Shown here in pieces: positions 36,220 to 48,673 of a stretch of DNA of 64,000 bases. Where the stretch lies: contig OX365953.1 in NCBI GenBank assembly GCA_947247005.1, positions 5,151,001 through 5,215,000 of the forward strand. The letters are read 5' to 3'. The DNA is from Spisula solida (taxonomy: Eukaryota > Mollusca > Bivalvia > Venerida > Mactridae). The position numbers and the translations under genes are program-made. Positions within the stretch are counted from its first letter, which is position 1. Each line of letters opens with the position of its first letter. Below the pieces are notes generated by a model, which searched no databases, was not told the origin of the DNA, and worked only from the letters and a program-made list of their open reading frames with translations.

Positions 36220-37019
36220 TGGGGGCAGTGTCCAGATCCCAGTTGTCCGTTGCCTAAGCAAAGCACTTCCAAGCGCCTTTATTCATGTACCACACGTTCA
36301 ATTAAATATAGAAGGATTACCTCCCGTGGAAAGCGCTACATAGCGCTCAGACATGTAAACGGTCCAAGTGTCTGTTCATACAATAGAAATATTAGAACAC
36401 AAGCATTGACAATAAAGTCCCAAACACGGGACCCAACTTGTATAGACTGTTGGACCTAACCTAATGAAATGATACGTTTGGTCTCGGTTGGGACTATAGA
36501 CAATGGTGAATCTGACTATGGCAAAGTTTAAGAACTGTTTTAACATAAACCTACCTAATGTCGCGCACGTTAATTAAACTTCGTGTAAATATATATATAA
36601 ATATTGTATACTTCTTGAAGTCAACACCAATGTTGATTGATTGCCAATTAGCTAACTGTTGCGAGATTCTACAAGGAACATCAACTAAATTTAGACGATT
36701 TTCTGCTTTGCTATGCAAATGGTGTCAAATTTAAAAGGGGAGTAACTCTGGACAATCAAAAAATAGCAAAATTCCGTTTCGAAAACGGTCAGTATCGATT
36801 TTCAAGGACGGGACTATTTTACACTGTTTGACGAACTTACTTTTTCCTTTTTCATCCCGATCTGTGGCTGATATTGCACTTGAAAAACTATTGCTCACAA
36901 CATCTTTTACTCGGTTCTTGCGTCACCCAAAACGTTTATTACAGCAGTTGACAAGTTACTTCCTGGTTTGTGGCGGCCATTTTGTCGTCTGTTTCGTATC
37001 ACGTGATTAATATTTAGAC
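36220..37019. other. No gene seen
   Basis: Short frames only (for example 36034-36459, partly in the preceding inverted repeat). No domain recognised and no repeat with clear ends. Confidence 0.4.
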
Positions 37020-37183
37020 GGTGTCGCTGTTTTTCCCTAACTTACGATAAAATTTATCGTAGCGAAGATAGTTGAGTTACGACAGCGTCTATGAAACGCT
37101 CTTATCGTAGTGTTAAGTTTATCGTATCTCCCAAACTTACGATAATATAGCATCTTAGTTACGATATGTTTATGAAACGGGCC
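37020..37183. mobile_element. Element end with GGGCCCGTTTCATA terminus inside the LINE
   Basis: Read on the minus strand the boundary is GGGCCCGTTTCATAAACATA, a terminus of a kind common in invertebrate DNA transposons. The interior alternates 'ttacgata' and 'tatcgtaa'. It abuts LINE coding sequence at about 37184. The opposite end was not found, so the extent is uncertain. Confidence 0.45.
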
Positions 37184-38575
37184 CCTGGACTTTTATTTGT
37201 TTTCATTATGTTGATAACATTTGTAGCTTCTTCATATGTGACGGGTCCTTCACATTCTTTAGCTTCATTATCGTTTAAAGTGTTATCAGTGTCCGTTGAG
37301 TTTAAGTATTCGTCACCGACTACATGTGAACTTTTGTAAAGATTTTCATAAAATTTTACAGTTTCTTCCAATATGGTTTCTTTATCAGTAATTATGTTTC
37401 CATTTGTTGATAATGAGTTAATAACTTTTCGTGTTTGTCTAGAGTTTTCAAGATTTAAAAAATAGTTTGTGTTTTTTTCGTCGTCTTCTAACAATAACAC
37501 CCGTGAGCGTATTTGTGCTCCTTTAGCTTTGAAACTATAGCTATTTTCAATTTCCGCTTCAATATTGGTGATTTGTGTTTTTATTTCCTCATTGTTTGTA
37601 TTTAAGTCCTTTTTATATAGTTCATTTAGTTGCTTTTCTAGATAAGATAATTTGCATTTTCTTTCCTTTGACTTCTTTTTAGAATATTTAATTGTTATTT
37701 CTCTTGTGTTATTTTTACATATTTCCCATTTTGTTCTATGATTTGTAATGTTTAATGTCGTTAAGCTTTCAATCATAGCCACTATTTCATCGCAATATTC
37801 GGTATCGCATAAATATGCTTTAAGTTTCCAAAAACCTGGTTCTCTTTCTATAGGTGGTTTTAGTTTAAGTGAAATTGCTAGATGGTCAGTATATTTAATC
37901 AGGGCAGGACGAATGTCTGTTGACAAAATGAGTGGACTAAGGTTTTCTTCAATGAGCCAAAAATCAATTCTGCTTTTTTCGGTTCCATTTTTTCTACGCC
38001 ATGTAAATCGTGTTTTTGTTTTATTTAAAGTTCTCCATATATCAATTAAATTGTGTGACTTCATCAAATCATTTAAGTTTGGATGCTTATTGGTTTTATT
38101 TGATATTGTAATTCTGTCAATGTTATGTAATGTTTCGTTATAATCTCCTCCAACTATTTTTATTCCTTGTGAATGTTCCGCAATATGTTCAGATATGTTT
38201 TTGAAAAACACTTTTCTGATTTCTTTGTCATTATGAGCATATATGTTTATTAATGTAATTATATTATTGTTATACTCAATGTTAAGTAGGACGAATCTTC
38301 CGTTATTATTTATTTCCAGTGAAGGAATCTAACACATTACATGTTATTGACTTATTTATTAAGATGGAGCAGCCTTTACTATTATTCGATCCGAACGAAT
38401 GGTACTGTTCCCATTTATCAAATTCATTATAAAGAACAGTTTCAAGGTCATCCGTAAAATGAGTTTCTTGTAAAAACGTTATATCTGCTTTTTGGTGTAT
38501 TAACCATTGCAATAAGCGGACACGTTTATGCTTATCCCTTAAACCCTGAGTATTTAGGGGAAGTTGTCATCTAAT
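37184..38575 (-). pseudogene. LINE ORF2 N-terminal half: AP endonuclease, frameshifted
   Basis: The APE-type endonuclease nicks target DNA for target-primed reverse transcription. The minus-strand frame begins near 38575 with NTQGLRDKHKRVRLLQWL. It has L-Q-E-T-H (metal-binding Glu, near 38476), G-G-D-Y-N-E (near 38150), S-R-I-D-F-W, and Y-T-D-H-L-A-I-S (catalytic Asp-His). A one-base frameshift lies near 38318 between F-T-G and the L-E-I-N-N-N-G-R-F segment. A helical linker follows, ending at T-N-K-S-P-G, which is the entry to the RT domain; the frame then exits into foreign sequence. RT is absent. Confidence 0.8.
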
Positions 38576-39198
38576 TGAATGATGATTCTTTAGGAAGGAA
38601 TTAAACGTGGAAGTGCAGTAGATGTGAAAAAAGATGGTGTGTATAATGTTATGAAATATATGATGATGTATGTATAGTTCAAGTTCACGATTAAAGCAAC
38701 GTATATGGTTTATAGAAACATTGTGTATAGTATTCATCAAATATATATGTTTAGACCAAAAACATGTTTGAAACGCACTAGTGTGCAAATTAGTAACATT
38801 AGTCGTATACGACGAGAATGGCAAAACCACTTCAAAGTTATATCTAATAGTATGAAGATACTTTATGTATTTAAACAAATTGTTCATGTTCAGACGTAAA
38901 GTTGGGTTTCTAATATATTCAATAGAACGGTGTATTTACATGTATACAAAATTATGCATATGAAGAAACATATTACATGCATATTTATACATATATGTCA
39001 ATATAATACATAATGTTTATTATGGAACACAATGTACCTATGCTTTAAATGTCTGTCTATTTTGTACCCGACGCGGGTGGGTAAGATCGGTCACATGACC
39101 GTATATCGATGTGTAATCGTTAATCGTAATGGAAAGTCCCTTGAGAAATCCGCGTTCGTGTAATCCTTGTACAAACGAATAAATATCACATAACGCGA

Positions 39199-40269
39199 TC
39201 ATTTATATTTGTCGTTTGATTTTCGTTGTTTCTTTGATTCATCGTGTAGTTCTTCAGCCGGTGTAGGTGGAGAACGAACAATGTGTATCGATGATTGTTT
39301 ATTTGGAGTTTTCGTGTCACTATCCGGAGTATTGAGCACGAATTTGATCATAGTCTGTTGTCCGTGTATCTGTGTCGTGTTAGTTTTCTTTGGCTTTGGT
39401 TTGTATTTGTCCGTAGCACGAGTTTCACGATACTCAGAAGTACTGACAGCATTGGATACAACGGTCGATGTTTTCCGCGTGTGAAATTCAGTGTCACTCA
39501 CTGTTTTCCGTCCATCATCGGAGCATTCCGATTCATCGATGTCGCTCTCAGTGTGTCTGCTAATAGGGTCACAATCGCTCCGCTTATGACCGGATTCATT
39601 GCACTGAGTGCATACCCAGTCGTTTTCGCACATAGCATTTGTATGACCAACTTGTAGACATTTGCTACATTTAGACTTCTTAATTTGGCCGCGATGGAAG
39701 ACGGTTGCTTTGAATTTACCAAAAGTCATGAATCTATTCAAAGGAGTGTTCATGGATGAGGCTTTAACAATTATCACATGGTCACCAGTGTCGCAGTTCG
39801 TGAGTTTACCGCCAATGCGTAGTTTCTCGCGGTAAGCTGATATCACTTCAATATCTCTGCGAATAAGAGTGTGTGTAGTAGTACCGTCATCAACTGAAAG
39901 CGGTATGTCTTTCACTCTGATGCGAACAGTATTTTCACCATCGAGTCGTAATGGGTTGGTACTTAATATGGGTAGACGTTTACCCCGTAAAATGACCCCA
40001 GCCGAAACTAGGTCAACTTTTTCATCTAAAGTCTCAACATATATACGCCACATACCCCTAACTCTCTGGAGCCCTGTAAGATGCGTAGGTTCAATGACAT
40101 GCGATATACTAGTGTATAGCTCCTCGTGCTTAAGCCACAAATCTTGATCCGGTTTTTTATCACCGAATAGTTCACGTTCTTGAAAAAATACCAATGGGAG
40201 GCCATTTTGTTTCTCATTGGTATCACTATCACGTACTTGATTGTTATTTTCCGACATATTTACTTCCAT
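39199..40269 (-). CDS. LINE ORF1 protein with two CCHC zinc knuckles, intact
   Basis: A 356-residue uninterrupted frame starting MEVNMSENNNQ. The middle part (about 65-185) has an RNA-binding-like layout (GMWRIYVETLDEKVDLVSAG; TVRIRVKDIPLSVDDGTTTH). Two CCHC knuckles follow at about residues 200-233 (CSKCLQVGHTNAMC; CTQCNESGHKRSDC), and then a Ser/Thr/Lys-rich tail. This is the gag-like ORF1 of Tx1-type L1 elements, which coats the LINE RNA. Intactness suggests a fairly recent insertion despite the broken ORF2 downstream. The start at 40269 is the first Met; a second Met at residue 5 is possible. Confidence 0.75.
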   Translation of the reverse strand: MEVNMSENNNQVRDSDTNEKQNGLPLVFFQERELFGDKKPDQDLWLKHEELYTSISHVIEPTHLTGLQRVRGMWRIYVETLDEKVDLVSAGVILRGKRLPILSTNPLRLDGENTVRIRVKDIPLSVDDGTTTHTLIRRDIEVISAYREKLRIGGKLTNCDTGDHVIIVKASSMNTPLNRFMTFGKFKATVFHRGQIKKSKCSKCLQVGHTNAMCENDWVCTQCNESGHKRSDCDPISRHTESDIDESECSDDGRKTVSDTEFHTRKTSTVVSNAVSTSEYRETRATDKYKPKPKKTNTTQIHGQQTMIKFVLNTPDSDTKTPNKQSSIHIVRSPPTPAEELHDESKKQRKSNDKYK

Positions 40270-40859
40270 ATTTTTATATATCCAAATTTTTATCTATGTC
40301 CATATATATTCCGTTCAATTTACACTTATTGAAACATATTTATATATCCGTTTTCGTAATTATTTTTAGGAGACACGTGCAATACACAACCTTGGTAGTG
40401 TCGCTTACGTCGTCATCTTCTTCATTCTTCATTCCGTCCGTCAGTCAGTCTGGTTCTGTAATATGTAATGTAGTTTCGATTCTTTTATTGTTTCACCAAT
40501 TTAATATGTTTCTTTCGACACTATTATTTGACACTAATGAAAAGGAAATGTCTTTTAATCTCAGCATTGAATGGTGTTTTTTTCCATCATTTTATCTGCA
40601 AGGGTATTTCTGTGTTGTGTGCACTGATCCTCCCGTTCGGTGTTATGGATGCGCTGACAACAAGCTCGTTTTCAATTGGTCGTTCTTTTCTCGGAGTTCA
40701 CCGATAGTGATCGTGAATCTGTACACCTCCTGTTCAAGCTTGGCCTTATCAGCACGGAGTACCTGATTCTCTGCCTGGGCTCCACCCGGATTGAACTGAC
40801 AACAAATTCGTGTCAAGTGGTCGTTCTTCTCTTTGATTTTTGAAAAAAAAGAGTTAATG

Positions 40860-41610
40860 TCATCACTTGATCGTCGTCGGCGTCAGCGTTGCATGGTTAA
40901 GTTTTGTGTTTAGGTAGACTGTTTCATGAACTAGCAGAGCTATTGCTTTGAAACTTGCAACACTTGTTCATCATCAACACCTGAGCCTTTAAAGCAAGAA
41001 AACAAAAACACTGATTTGCATTTTGTAAGAAATATTGCCCCTTTTTGGACTAAGAAAATAAAATGCCTTGGTTAAGTTCTGCGTTTACGCCCATTTTTCT
41101 CCTAAATTATCAGAGTTGTTGCTTTGAAACGTTCAACACTTGTTCACCATCAATACCTGACCATGTCAAGCAAGACTCATAACTCTGATCTGCATTTTGC
41201 ATGAGTTATTGCCCCTTATTGGACTAAGAAAATTCCTTGGTTAAGTTCTGTGTTTAGGTCCACTTTTCTCATACACTATGTGAGCTATTGCTTTGAAACT
41301 TTCAACACTAGGGGAGTTATGCCCCTTTTTGGACTCAGAAAATTCCTTGGTTAAGTGTTGTGTTTAGGTCCACTTTTCTCATACACTATCTGGGCTAAAC
41401 TTCCAACACTTATTCACCATCAATACCTGACCATGTCAAGCATGACCCATTACTCTGATCAGCATTTTGCAAGAGTTATGCCCCTTTTTTCACCATCAAT
41501 ACCTCACTTTTTTTAAGCATGACTCATAACACTGCAAGGGTAATGGACCTTTTTACAGTGACAATGATCAGATGAGCGTCTGCACCTGCAAGGCGGTGCT
41601 CTTGTTACAT
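40860..41610. repeat. Bivalve-type tandem repeat, about 130-160 bp units
   Basis: Begins 'gtcgtcggcgtcagcgttgc' and repeats units with 'ggttaagtt.tgtgtttagg', 'gctattgctttgaaactt', 'caacacttgttca' and 'gagttattgcccctttttgg'. The layout is typical of bivalve repeats. No coding frame. Confidence 0.8.
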
Positions 41611-43349
41611 TTATGAGGCACATACTGTGTTGTGACAAATGACGCATGCGCACTTAATCGATCCATTTAAGTTTTTAAAAAATTTAATGTTTTTAAAAGC
41701 TCCCCTGTACTTTTTACGTAGGCGGGTAATCTTTTATCGTCTTGATACGGTTGGCTGCAAACGAGGACACAAATATTGACGTCTCACCTCATTCATTTTA
41801 CTTCTAAATTTGGTGGATCCTAGTTCGGCGATAAATTTATTAGAAGGCTTACGTGATGTTTATGTTAAAATGTTTATAACCATATGTATAATCTCTGGTT
41901 ATACGTATACATACAGCATGTAAAATCATACGCTTGTTGGTTTACTATGAATCACTAAATCTAGTCATTTGTATTGCAAAAAAATCAACATGAAATGTAT
42001 AATCCGCCTGTTTAACTTCTTTGTCAGACTTATCATTATCTTTTTATCTGTTCGTAATACAAGATGTACATTTACACACATTTCTTTAATTGTTTCATTG
42101 CTGCATTGTGGTGCAGTGTATGCCGTGTCAACTGCACCCGTAAAAGAGTAAACTACAATGAAACCTAAATAATCAAACCTACCCTAGGTCCCTTAAAACT
42201 GGCCTCTTTATTGAGTTGGTCTTAATATTGAGGATGAATAATGAGCAAACCGATGAAAATGGACCCGCAAATTGTGGTCCTAATTATAAGTTGGTCTCAT
42301 TATTGAGGTGGTCTTTACGTTTTACTGTAGTTTCCCTTATGTAGGTCACTGTGGAAATAAGTAACAACTATATTTCAATAGGTCGTCCCTTTGGTGCAAC
42401 AAGGTTGTATCTCTCTATATAGTATATAGTAAGATACAACCTTGTTGCACCAAAGGGACGAGGTATTGGTATTCTTTAAAAGTTGAGAGATTGTATGGTT
42501 TGGTACTAGTGTCACATTTCTCTTTATATTTAAAGGCCTAGTATACTTGGATTTTATAAGGCGGGCCATCCTGCCCTGCGTTCAAGGAAGCAATATGTGA
42601 CGTACGTTTCGCTCCTGGTACGCACCTGTTATTCTTTGAACTGTATGTTTGAAAAACATGTTTGTTACGTACGCCAAGTTTGGCTAACCATATCCGGAGG
42701 TGGTGTGCGTGTATTTGTTTAATTACACAAAATGGCAGACAGAGGCAAACAAAAGAATGTGAATAGTATAATCCGTGCATCCGAACTGAGAACGGAAAAA
42801 ACCGGGAATTAGTACTTTCAAATTGTATGCCGCAAACGAAGCGTACAATGAAGGATTATATCGACTAAACCCCGTGATTGTTAAACATGTTTGCGGGTTA
42901 CTTTCCTTGAACGTAGGGCTGTTACTCGTACGGCAGTACAAATATGTCTGGTTAGATTTGTCTTTGCAAGAAGGACGCATCTTGACCGTGTTAAATATTC
43001 CAATCACATGGTTTAGTTTAAACATATTGTATTACCCAAAATAAAATACTGTCATACAAATATTATTATATAAATAAATTTCTTCTGCATGGGTACTGTA
43101 GAAGGGTCGATCGACACGTTCCAAAACTTAGTTACGGCTCTCATCATCACATCACGGTACAATCCTACTTTGGTTATGTTCCCTCTTAAACACTGTTCAA
43201 ATGCTCCATGGGTCTCTCTTGCACTATGAAAGAGTGTTCATTCGAGTGTTAGTTCGGCTTGTTAAAATCATTATTAAAAGTTAAGTTACCAATTTTTGAG
43301 AGCTGCTTCCAGCAGTTTAGACGTTCAGCCACCCTTTGACATTTAAATT
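41611..43349. other. No gene; contains a strong palindrome
   Basis: AT-rich sequence with only short overlapping frames. The stretch near 42180-42330 ('ttattgagttggtcttaata', 'tctcattattgaggtggtct') is a small repeated motif. The notable structure is the inverted repeat at 42384-42460. Confidence 0.4.
42384..42460. repeat. Perfect 29 bp inverted repeat with 19 bp loop
   Basis: 'cgtccctttggtgcaacaag...' at 42384-42412 is the exact reverse complement of 42432-42460. The loop is 'ctctatatagtatatagta'. Candidate MITE core, hairpin RNA or cruciform; no flanking duplication identified. Confidence 0.9.
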
Positions 43350-43628
43350 CTTCTGGTCAGTGGGCTACCTAAGGAAACCTGAGTTCGAGTCTCCCTGGGG
43401 AGACTATTTCTCTCCCGGTGGATGTGCAGCAGAAATCGAAGTACAGCGCCCAGGAATATCGAACATGTTCAGACAGCGCCCTCACGGGTACCAATTAACA
43501 CATTGGTCGAGTTAAGCATGTGGGTTATTCTTGCTCCGAGAAATTAATCTGTGTCGCAGACTGGGATCGAACTCGGGACCTCTCGATCTCGAAGCGGGCA
43601 TCGTACCACTAGGCCTCCGCTCCCTACA
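43350..43628 (-). repeat. tRNA-derived SINE-like element
   Basis: On the minus strand the head begins near 43626 with 'ggagcggaggcctagtgg', matching an A box (GGCCTAGTGG). A B box (GAGTTCGATCCC) lies near 43563-43574, with a tRNA-like spacing. The body extends to about 43350. The far end has a second, plus-strand B-box-like word (GAGTTCGAGTC, 43381-43391). The tRNA-like stems are imperfect, so it is not called a tRNA gene. Confidence 0.5.
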
Positions 43629-46097
43629 TTATGATGATACTACCAATTTGTCCGTTATCTTACTAAATGTAATGACATGTAAATCGACTTGTAATCGTAC
43701 ATAACTTAAAAGTAGTTGTGAAACCGCGCTACACCCGAACGTAAATATGAACGTAAACGTCTTACATTTAGAAAATAACATTGATTCACTAAGAAGACCA
43801 GATTAATGGCTCGGCGATTTATATATATTACGAAAATTTAGAAGATTAGGTCATGTAACCAGAAAAGACAGTAACAGCATTACAAAGACATCGCTGAAAT
43901 GGAGACTATCATGTTGAAAACTTGAGAAGCAGGGGAAGACCGGAAAGGGACATGGCCAAGGACCATCAATATTGAAAAGTTAAAATTACGAGAAAGTCTG
44001 AGAAATTGAAAATAACGCGAAAGGTAGAAAACAATGGAAAACAACTCTGTTAGCAGCCTCATATGTGTCACCCGGCACGAGAAGTTAGTAAGCAAGTAAG
44101 TAAGCCAATAATATAAGCGGGACTTACTAGACTGTCTGATCGATTGGTCCGTCATCCGGAGCGTAATTGGCTTAAAAGGCGGAAAAGGTAGAGTTATTAT
44201 GGCTAAACCTTGCAGATGATAAAGCTTCTGCACTTATCATCTAACAACTTAAAAGTAAGAAGTTTCTTATCTGACTTATTATATCATTAATCGTTACATA
44301 TATGACGTGTTCTTCTGTGTTGTTGCTGATTATTGTCTGGTTCCACGTAATAAACACCATATGTGTGACTGTCATGTCCATTTATGTAGTTTACATTTGC
44401 AACTTCATTATGAATGAGTAGTTTTATACATCGGTTTCGACTGTAGTTTGTATGTCTACATTTGTCCCATTTTTGGGCACCAGACCATGAAAATATTTGA
44501 ACTGCGTTTCACTTGTGATTTGCGATAAAATATTAGAATATCATAAACGTGCGCAAATAATTTAGGTGCAGGATTTGAAATAAAAACTGGATAAAACAAA
44601 TTACAGTTTTAACAATTTGTAAGTTTAAGTGTTTTTTTATGTCTTGGAATTACAGTTGATTTAAATGTATATATGTATGTGGATAAATGTGTGTACGCAA
44701 ATTGTTGATGATGTATTAACGTTAACGGTGAATGTATGTAGACAGTGGTCCGTTGTGTCGATGGTGGTGAAACGTACTGTTGTTGACAGTGAATGTGTGT
44801 GTTTAAATACAACAGTATACTTGTCTTTGTTTGAGTTATAGTTCTTTAAAGAAAACATTGTTCAGCATCAGCATAAAAAGCGATGATCATGTTCAATTTC
44901 ATTTTCTATACCAATTGAAATAAGTTAATGTTTCGTGATTATTAAGTCATTTCGAACTGCACACGCCTACGTATTTTTTTGCTATTAACTGCCGGAAGGA
45001 TCGCACCATATTAACATTGTTTATAGGAATCTCAGCAAACGAGCAAAACAGAACTTTCGTTAGGGCCCAACTTTATTTCTGTAGTATCTCCCAACGCTTA
45101 AAAACAATTAAAAGCCTCGCAAAAATCGCTCATGTGGGGTTTGGAAATTGCCGAAGGTCAGGGCTTTATGGAAACAAAAACTATAGGCCCACCAGTATTT
45201 TTAGGTCTGAAGACATCATAATAGGGTTTACATGTAATGATATTTAAATATTTATTTTAAACGGTGAATCCTTATTCTAAAGGGAACCTCCCATGGGCGC
45301 TTAGTCAGAATGTTTTAAAGCTGAACTTGAACTAGTTTAAGACATGAAAGTAAACACAGCACTTATTTGATCACGTTTGTATTGGCTGATCAATGAAATG
45401 ATTTACCCCTTGTTAAAAGTTAAACAGTATCTTCGCGATCAGTTGGTTTAAATTGTATACTCGACTGCAGCGTATTAAATGTATGTATTCGTGGTGACCT
45501 TCAATTCGATAACCATCGCTTTTCCTACGAAAACCTACGAGCTTTAGATACTGGTTCATTTACAAACATCGTATACTTCCGCAATTTTAATGCATACAAA
45601 AGCAACTACGGTACCCTTTTTAAAGGTATTTTAAAACAAAACAAAAACAGTGAAAATATAGATTTTTTTAAACGCCATTAACAAAATATTTAGGATCGTG
45701 GCAAATATTCAGGGTAGGTTTGGATACCGCAAATAAACGATTTTGTATGCCTTACTATAAATGAAGTGTTGCAGGTTCATTTGATAGCTTTTCAATTTTT
45801 CAGGTGACAAATTGTGTCGCTTGGGTAGACGGGGGAAGTATTAAAGAGGTTTACGTCCTGATTTAGTTCATTACAAACTTCTAAATTGTTTGATGAAAGG
45901 TGGATTTTAAAGACTCCGTTAAGGTGATAAGATTTGTTAAACAAACATTGAAGAACTTGGACCTATAGTTAAATACATGTATGGTTTTAACGTGCTAAGG
46001 AAACCATAGAAAAACATACTTTGGAAATATAACAATGACTATGTCTTTTGTTGGCTTTAAAATGGCAAACGTGGAGTGAATTCAACGTCAAACGAGC
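43629..46097. other. No gene; upstream region of SLC13
   Basis: AT-rich intergenic sequence. The frames at 43880-44233 and 44609-44858 show no domain. Presumed to contain upstream regulatory sequence of the SLC13 gene, but no specific site other than the TATA-like box can be argued from sequence. Confidence 0.4.
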
Positions 46098-46105
46098 TAT
46101 ATATA
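46098..46105 (+). promoter_or_regulatory. TATA-like box upstream of SLC13
   Basis: TATATATA lies 71-78 bases before the ATG at 46176. Transcription would then begin near 46125-46135, leaving a 5'UTR of about 45 bases. An upstream non-coding exon cannot be excluded. Confidence 0.35.
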
Positions 46106-46175
46106 CGAAAGCCTAGACATTCAAGAGATTGGGACATTTTATCTGGAAATCTTCTACATACGTTAAACCGTAACA

Positions 46176-46289
46176 ATGGGTGGTAGTTGGTTTAGTCACA
46201 TCATGGCGTGTAAGTCTATATGGGTGACCATACTGGCCTTGTTGGTTCCTCTATGGTTAGTAGTGGCCCATGATCCGGATCTAGAGACG
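46176..46289 (+). CDS. SLC13: SLC13 exon 1
   Basis: Encodes residues 1-38, starting MGGSWFSHIMACKSIWVT and ending HDPDLET, with donor GTAAGT and phase 0. It contains the first membrane helix. A downstream in-frame Met at residue 10 (MACKSIW) is an alternative start closer to the usual family start; the first Met was chosen because it follows TAACAATGG, a fair initiation context. Confidence 0.85.
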
Positions 46290-46697
46290 GTAAGTCGAGA
46301 AACGTTATGTCAATATTTTGTTAAAAACACCTGTATGATCTTACGACAGTAACCTTGACTACTACATGTATGTCATCAATATTTGTTGCGCAGAATGGTA
46401 AGTAAGTCTATTTGCAAAGCATAATGGTGCATGACGCATTTCGTACAATGTGTAAATAAATACAGTCATGCTAGGATGCACGTTCTTATATGACTTTATA
46501 TAAACGAATAGAGTTACTTTGAGTGGATCGACTGCTACGATGTTTCAAATTCCTGTTGTAAAACACATTTGTAAAGGAAGCTTTGCTATTGTGAAACACA
46601 ATTATGAATTCCTATTAAAGTATCACATTATATGTTCATCATGGTTACGTGTTGTGTGTAGGTAAATGGATCAGTAAAAACTAAAAAAGATATACTC

Positions 46698-46947
46698 GGC
46701 CTCGATCTCCCGAAGCATCTCATGTAGAAATCTCACCTCAAATTGAGATTTTGCTAAAATCAGTCGGAATTTGAGATAAATTTTAAGTTCAAGCTCTCTA
46801 AATTTTACTGTAATAAAGTAATAAAAGGTTTTCAGTTTTGGGATGTGAATTTTGAGTCCAATTTCCCATGGAAACTATCTAATAGACTCGTGGCAATATT
46901 TGTATTTAGATTTAGCTCAGATTGAGATGTTTCGGGAGATCGGGGCC
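46698..46947. mobile_element. MITE, GGCC..ATCTCCCGAA family (copy 2), in intron 1
   Basis: Inverted termini 'cgatctcccgaagcatctca' and 'tgagatgtttcgggagatcg'. Shares the interior 'tttactgtaataaagt' with the copies at 27003 and 48674. Confidence 0.7.
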
Positions 46948-47060
46948 AGACTTATCATAAGATGATTCAAAATCGAGGACAAAAACCCTTAGCTTTCGTT
47001 TGACTATTTTACATTTGTCAAGTTCGCCACAGATTTATGCAAGCAACTCCTATGCAAATA

Positions 47061-47079
47061 CAGAACAGAACAGAACAGG

Positions 47080-47130
<51 letters not shown>

Positions 47131-47150
47131 TGGACAGGGGCAGGGGCTGA
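47061..47150. repeat. (CAGAA)n/(CAGGCA)n microsatellite in intron 1
   Basis: 'cagaacagaacagaacagga' passes into about a dozen CAGGCA units, then 'ggacaggggcaggggctga'. Pure simple repeat. Confidence 0.9.
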
Positions 47151-47805
47151 CTGGCAAATAAAGGCTATGCTCGGCATTATTTGTAACCCTGCGATTCGGT
47201 TTAGATTCCCGGTCGTGGTAGGTCATACTCTTCTACGAAAAAATGGCATTGATGCATCTTTTCCTTCACATGTGAGGCAGTTGGCAGTACCTTGTGGAAG
47301 GATAAGTTAGTATTGGTTATAATACAGTCCATGAAAAAACTGGTGAGGTGAATATAACAACTGATAAATGTTAAGAAACGACGTTAAACTCGAATAAACA
47401 CACATTTGCAAGCTATATCATTAAGGCATTTATGATTTGATGTATTTACAATCCACGGCGCATCATCTGACAAACAGACCGTGACTAGTCGGGTACATTG
47501 AACATAATTAATTAACTGATGCTTTTAAAAGCTAATCTTGAACGATCGAATTGCGTCTGAATAACTTGTAAGATCATGCAGACTAGTTTGAAAAAAATAG
47601 TTGCTTACATTTCACATTTAGTGATATTTAGTTATATCGCGATTATGAATAGACTTTAAATGCATGAATGCAATTGGTTTCAAATTCAACGCCAGACTTG
47701 TATACTTTTGCATATAGAAAATAGACTATCTAGAGCATTACGTCGACTGCCCTGTAGGTTCTATTTTTAAAAATAGTAACAAAAAGATGAAATATAAAAG
47801 AAAAT

Positions 47806-48060
47806 CGGACAGGGAAGGCAGCACTCAACTTAAACAAATCATGCGACATAATAACCGTGCGGCTGACAAAGGCTTACTGGAGCTCTACTCATAATGTTCT
47901 CAAACCATCCTTTATAATCAAGTAGGACAAACTGTACAAAAAGCACACTCCAAAATGACAAACCATACTAGTGGACCACAACTACTAACACAAAACTGAA
48001 AAAAATAAAACCCAAAAGCTACAAAATCCTAACACCGCACATTATAATATTATGATGCAT
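47806..48060. repeat. Dispersed repeat 'gacagggaaggcagcact' (copy 1)
   Basis: Starts 'cggacagggaaggcagcact' and continues in A/C-rich text. Related starts occur at 50934, 56823 and 57443, all in introns of this gene and all in the same orientation. Family unknown; no terminal repeats seen. Confidence 0.5.
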
Positions 48061-48673
48061 AACCCGAAAGCGAGAAAAAGGTCCGTTTAGAATTTCATGT
48101 AAAACAAGTGATAATTGCACAGCCATAAACTTTGGTAAATATGCAATAAAGTTTTTTCGTGGATAAGTTACGCCGGAATGTGTGCGACAAAGCGTGGCTA
48201 GAGATGTCTGATTTAATACAACGTTTGTAAATATCTTCCAAACATCAAACTACGCAATTGAATAGAAAACCCTATTCAATTACGTGATTAAACGTATAAT
48301 TTGTTTACCATAGTAAAATTTGGGGCATTTACAATCGTGCTACCCATTTACAGGATGTATTTAATGTCAACCACAAATAATGTGGCTTAAAATTGAAGGT
48401 TGACTTTATATGTGTTAGCTCACAATGTTGACTGTCAAAACTAAATCGTAACTGTAGCAATATGGCAGTGGAATAGATTACCGATATATACAAAATGTGA
48501 TTGGTTATTACAAAAAGCGCTTTCCGCGTGAAGTCACTAAAAACGACGTCATTCCAGTTTTGTGTGTTACGTCATAGTTTTCACAAAAATACGCGAAAAA
48601 TGACGGAAATGGGCTGCAGAACGTTCTCTTTCGGCTAAACAACGCAAGATTGTCCACTCACGTGCTATAAACT

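Larger units (their letters stand above)
37184..40440 (-). mobile_element. Tx1/L1-like LINE copy A, lacking reverse transcriptase
   Basis: On the minus strand this reads 5'UTR (from about 40440, approximate), ORF1 (40269-39199), a spacer of about 620 bp, then the endonuclease half of ORF2 (about 38575 to 37184). It stops at the start of the reverse transcriptase domain (K-S-P-G), where a GGGCCCGTTTCAT-type sequence begins. LINEs normally lose their 5' end; here the 3' end is missing, so a secondary insertion or deletion is likely. Confidence 0.75.

Noticed and set aside
38567..38887. 106-codon minus-strand ORF between LINE ORF1 and ORF2
   Set aside because: Low-complexity His/Ile/Tyr-rich composition, no known LINE protein in this position, and it overlaps the AT-rich spacer; likely chance.
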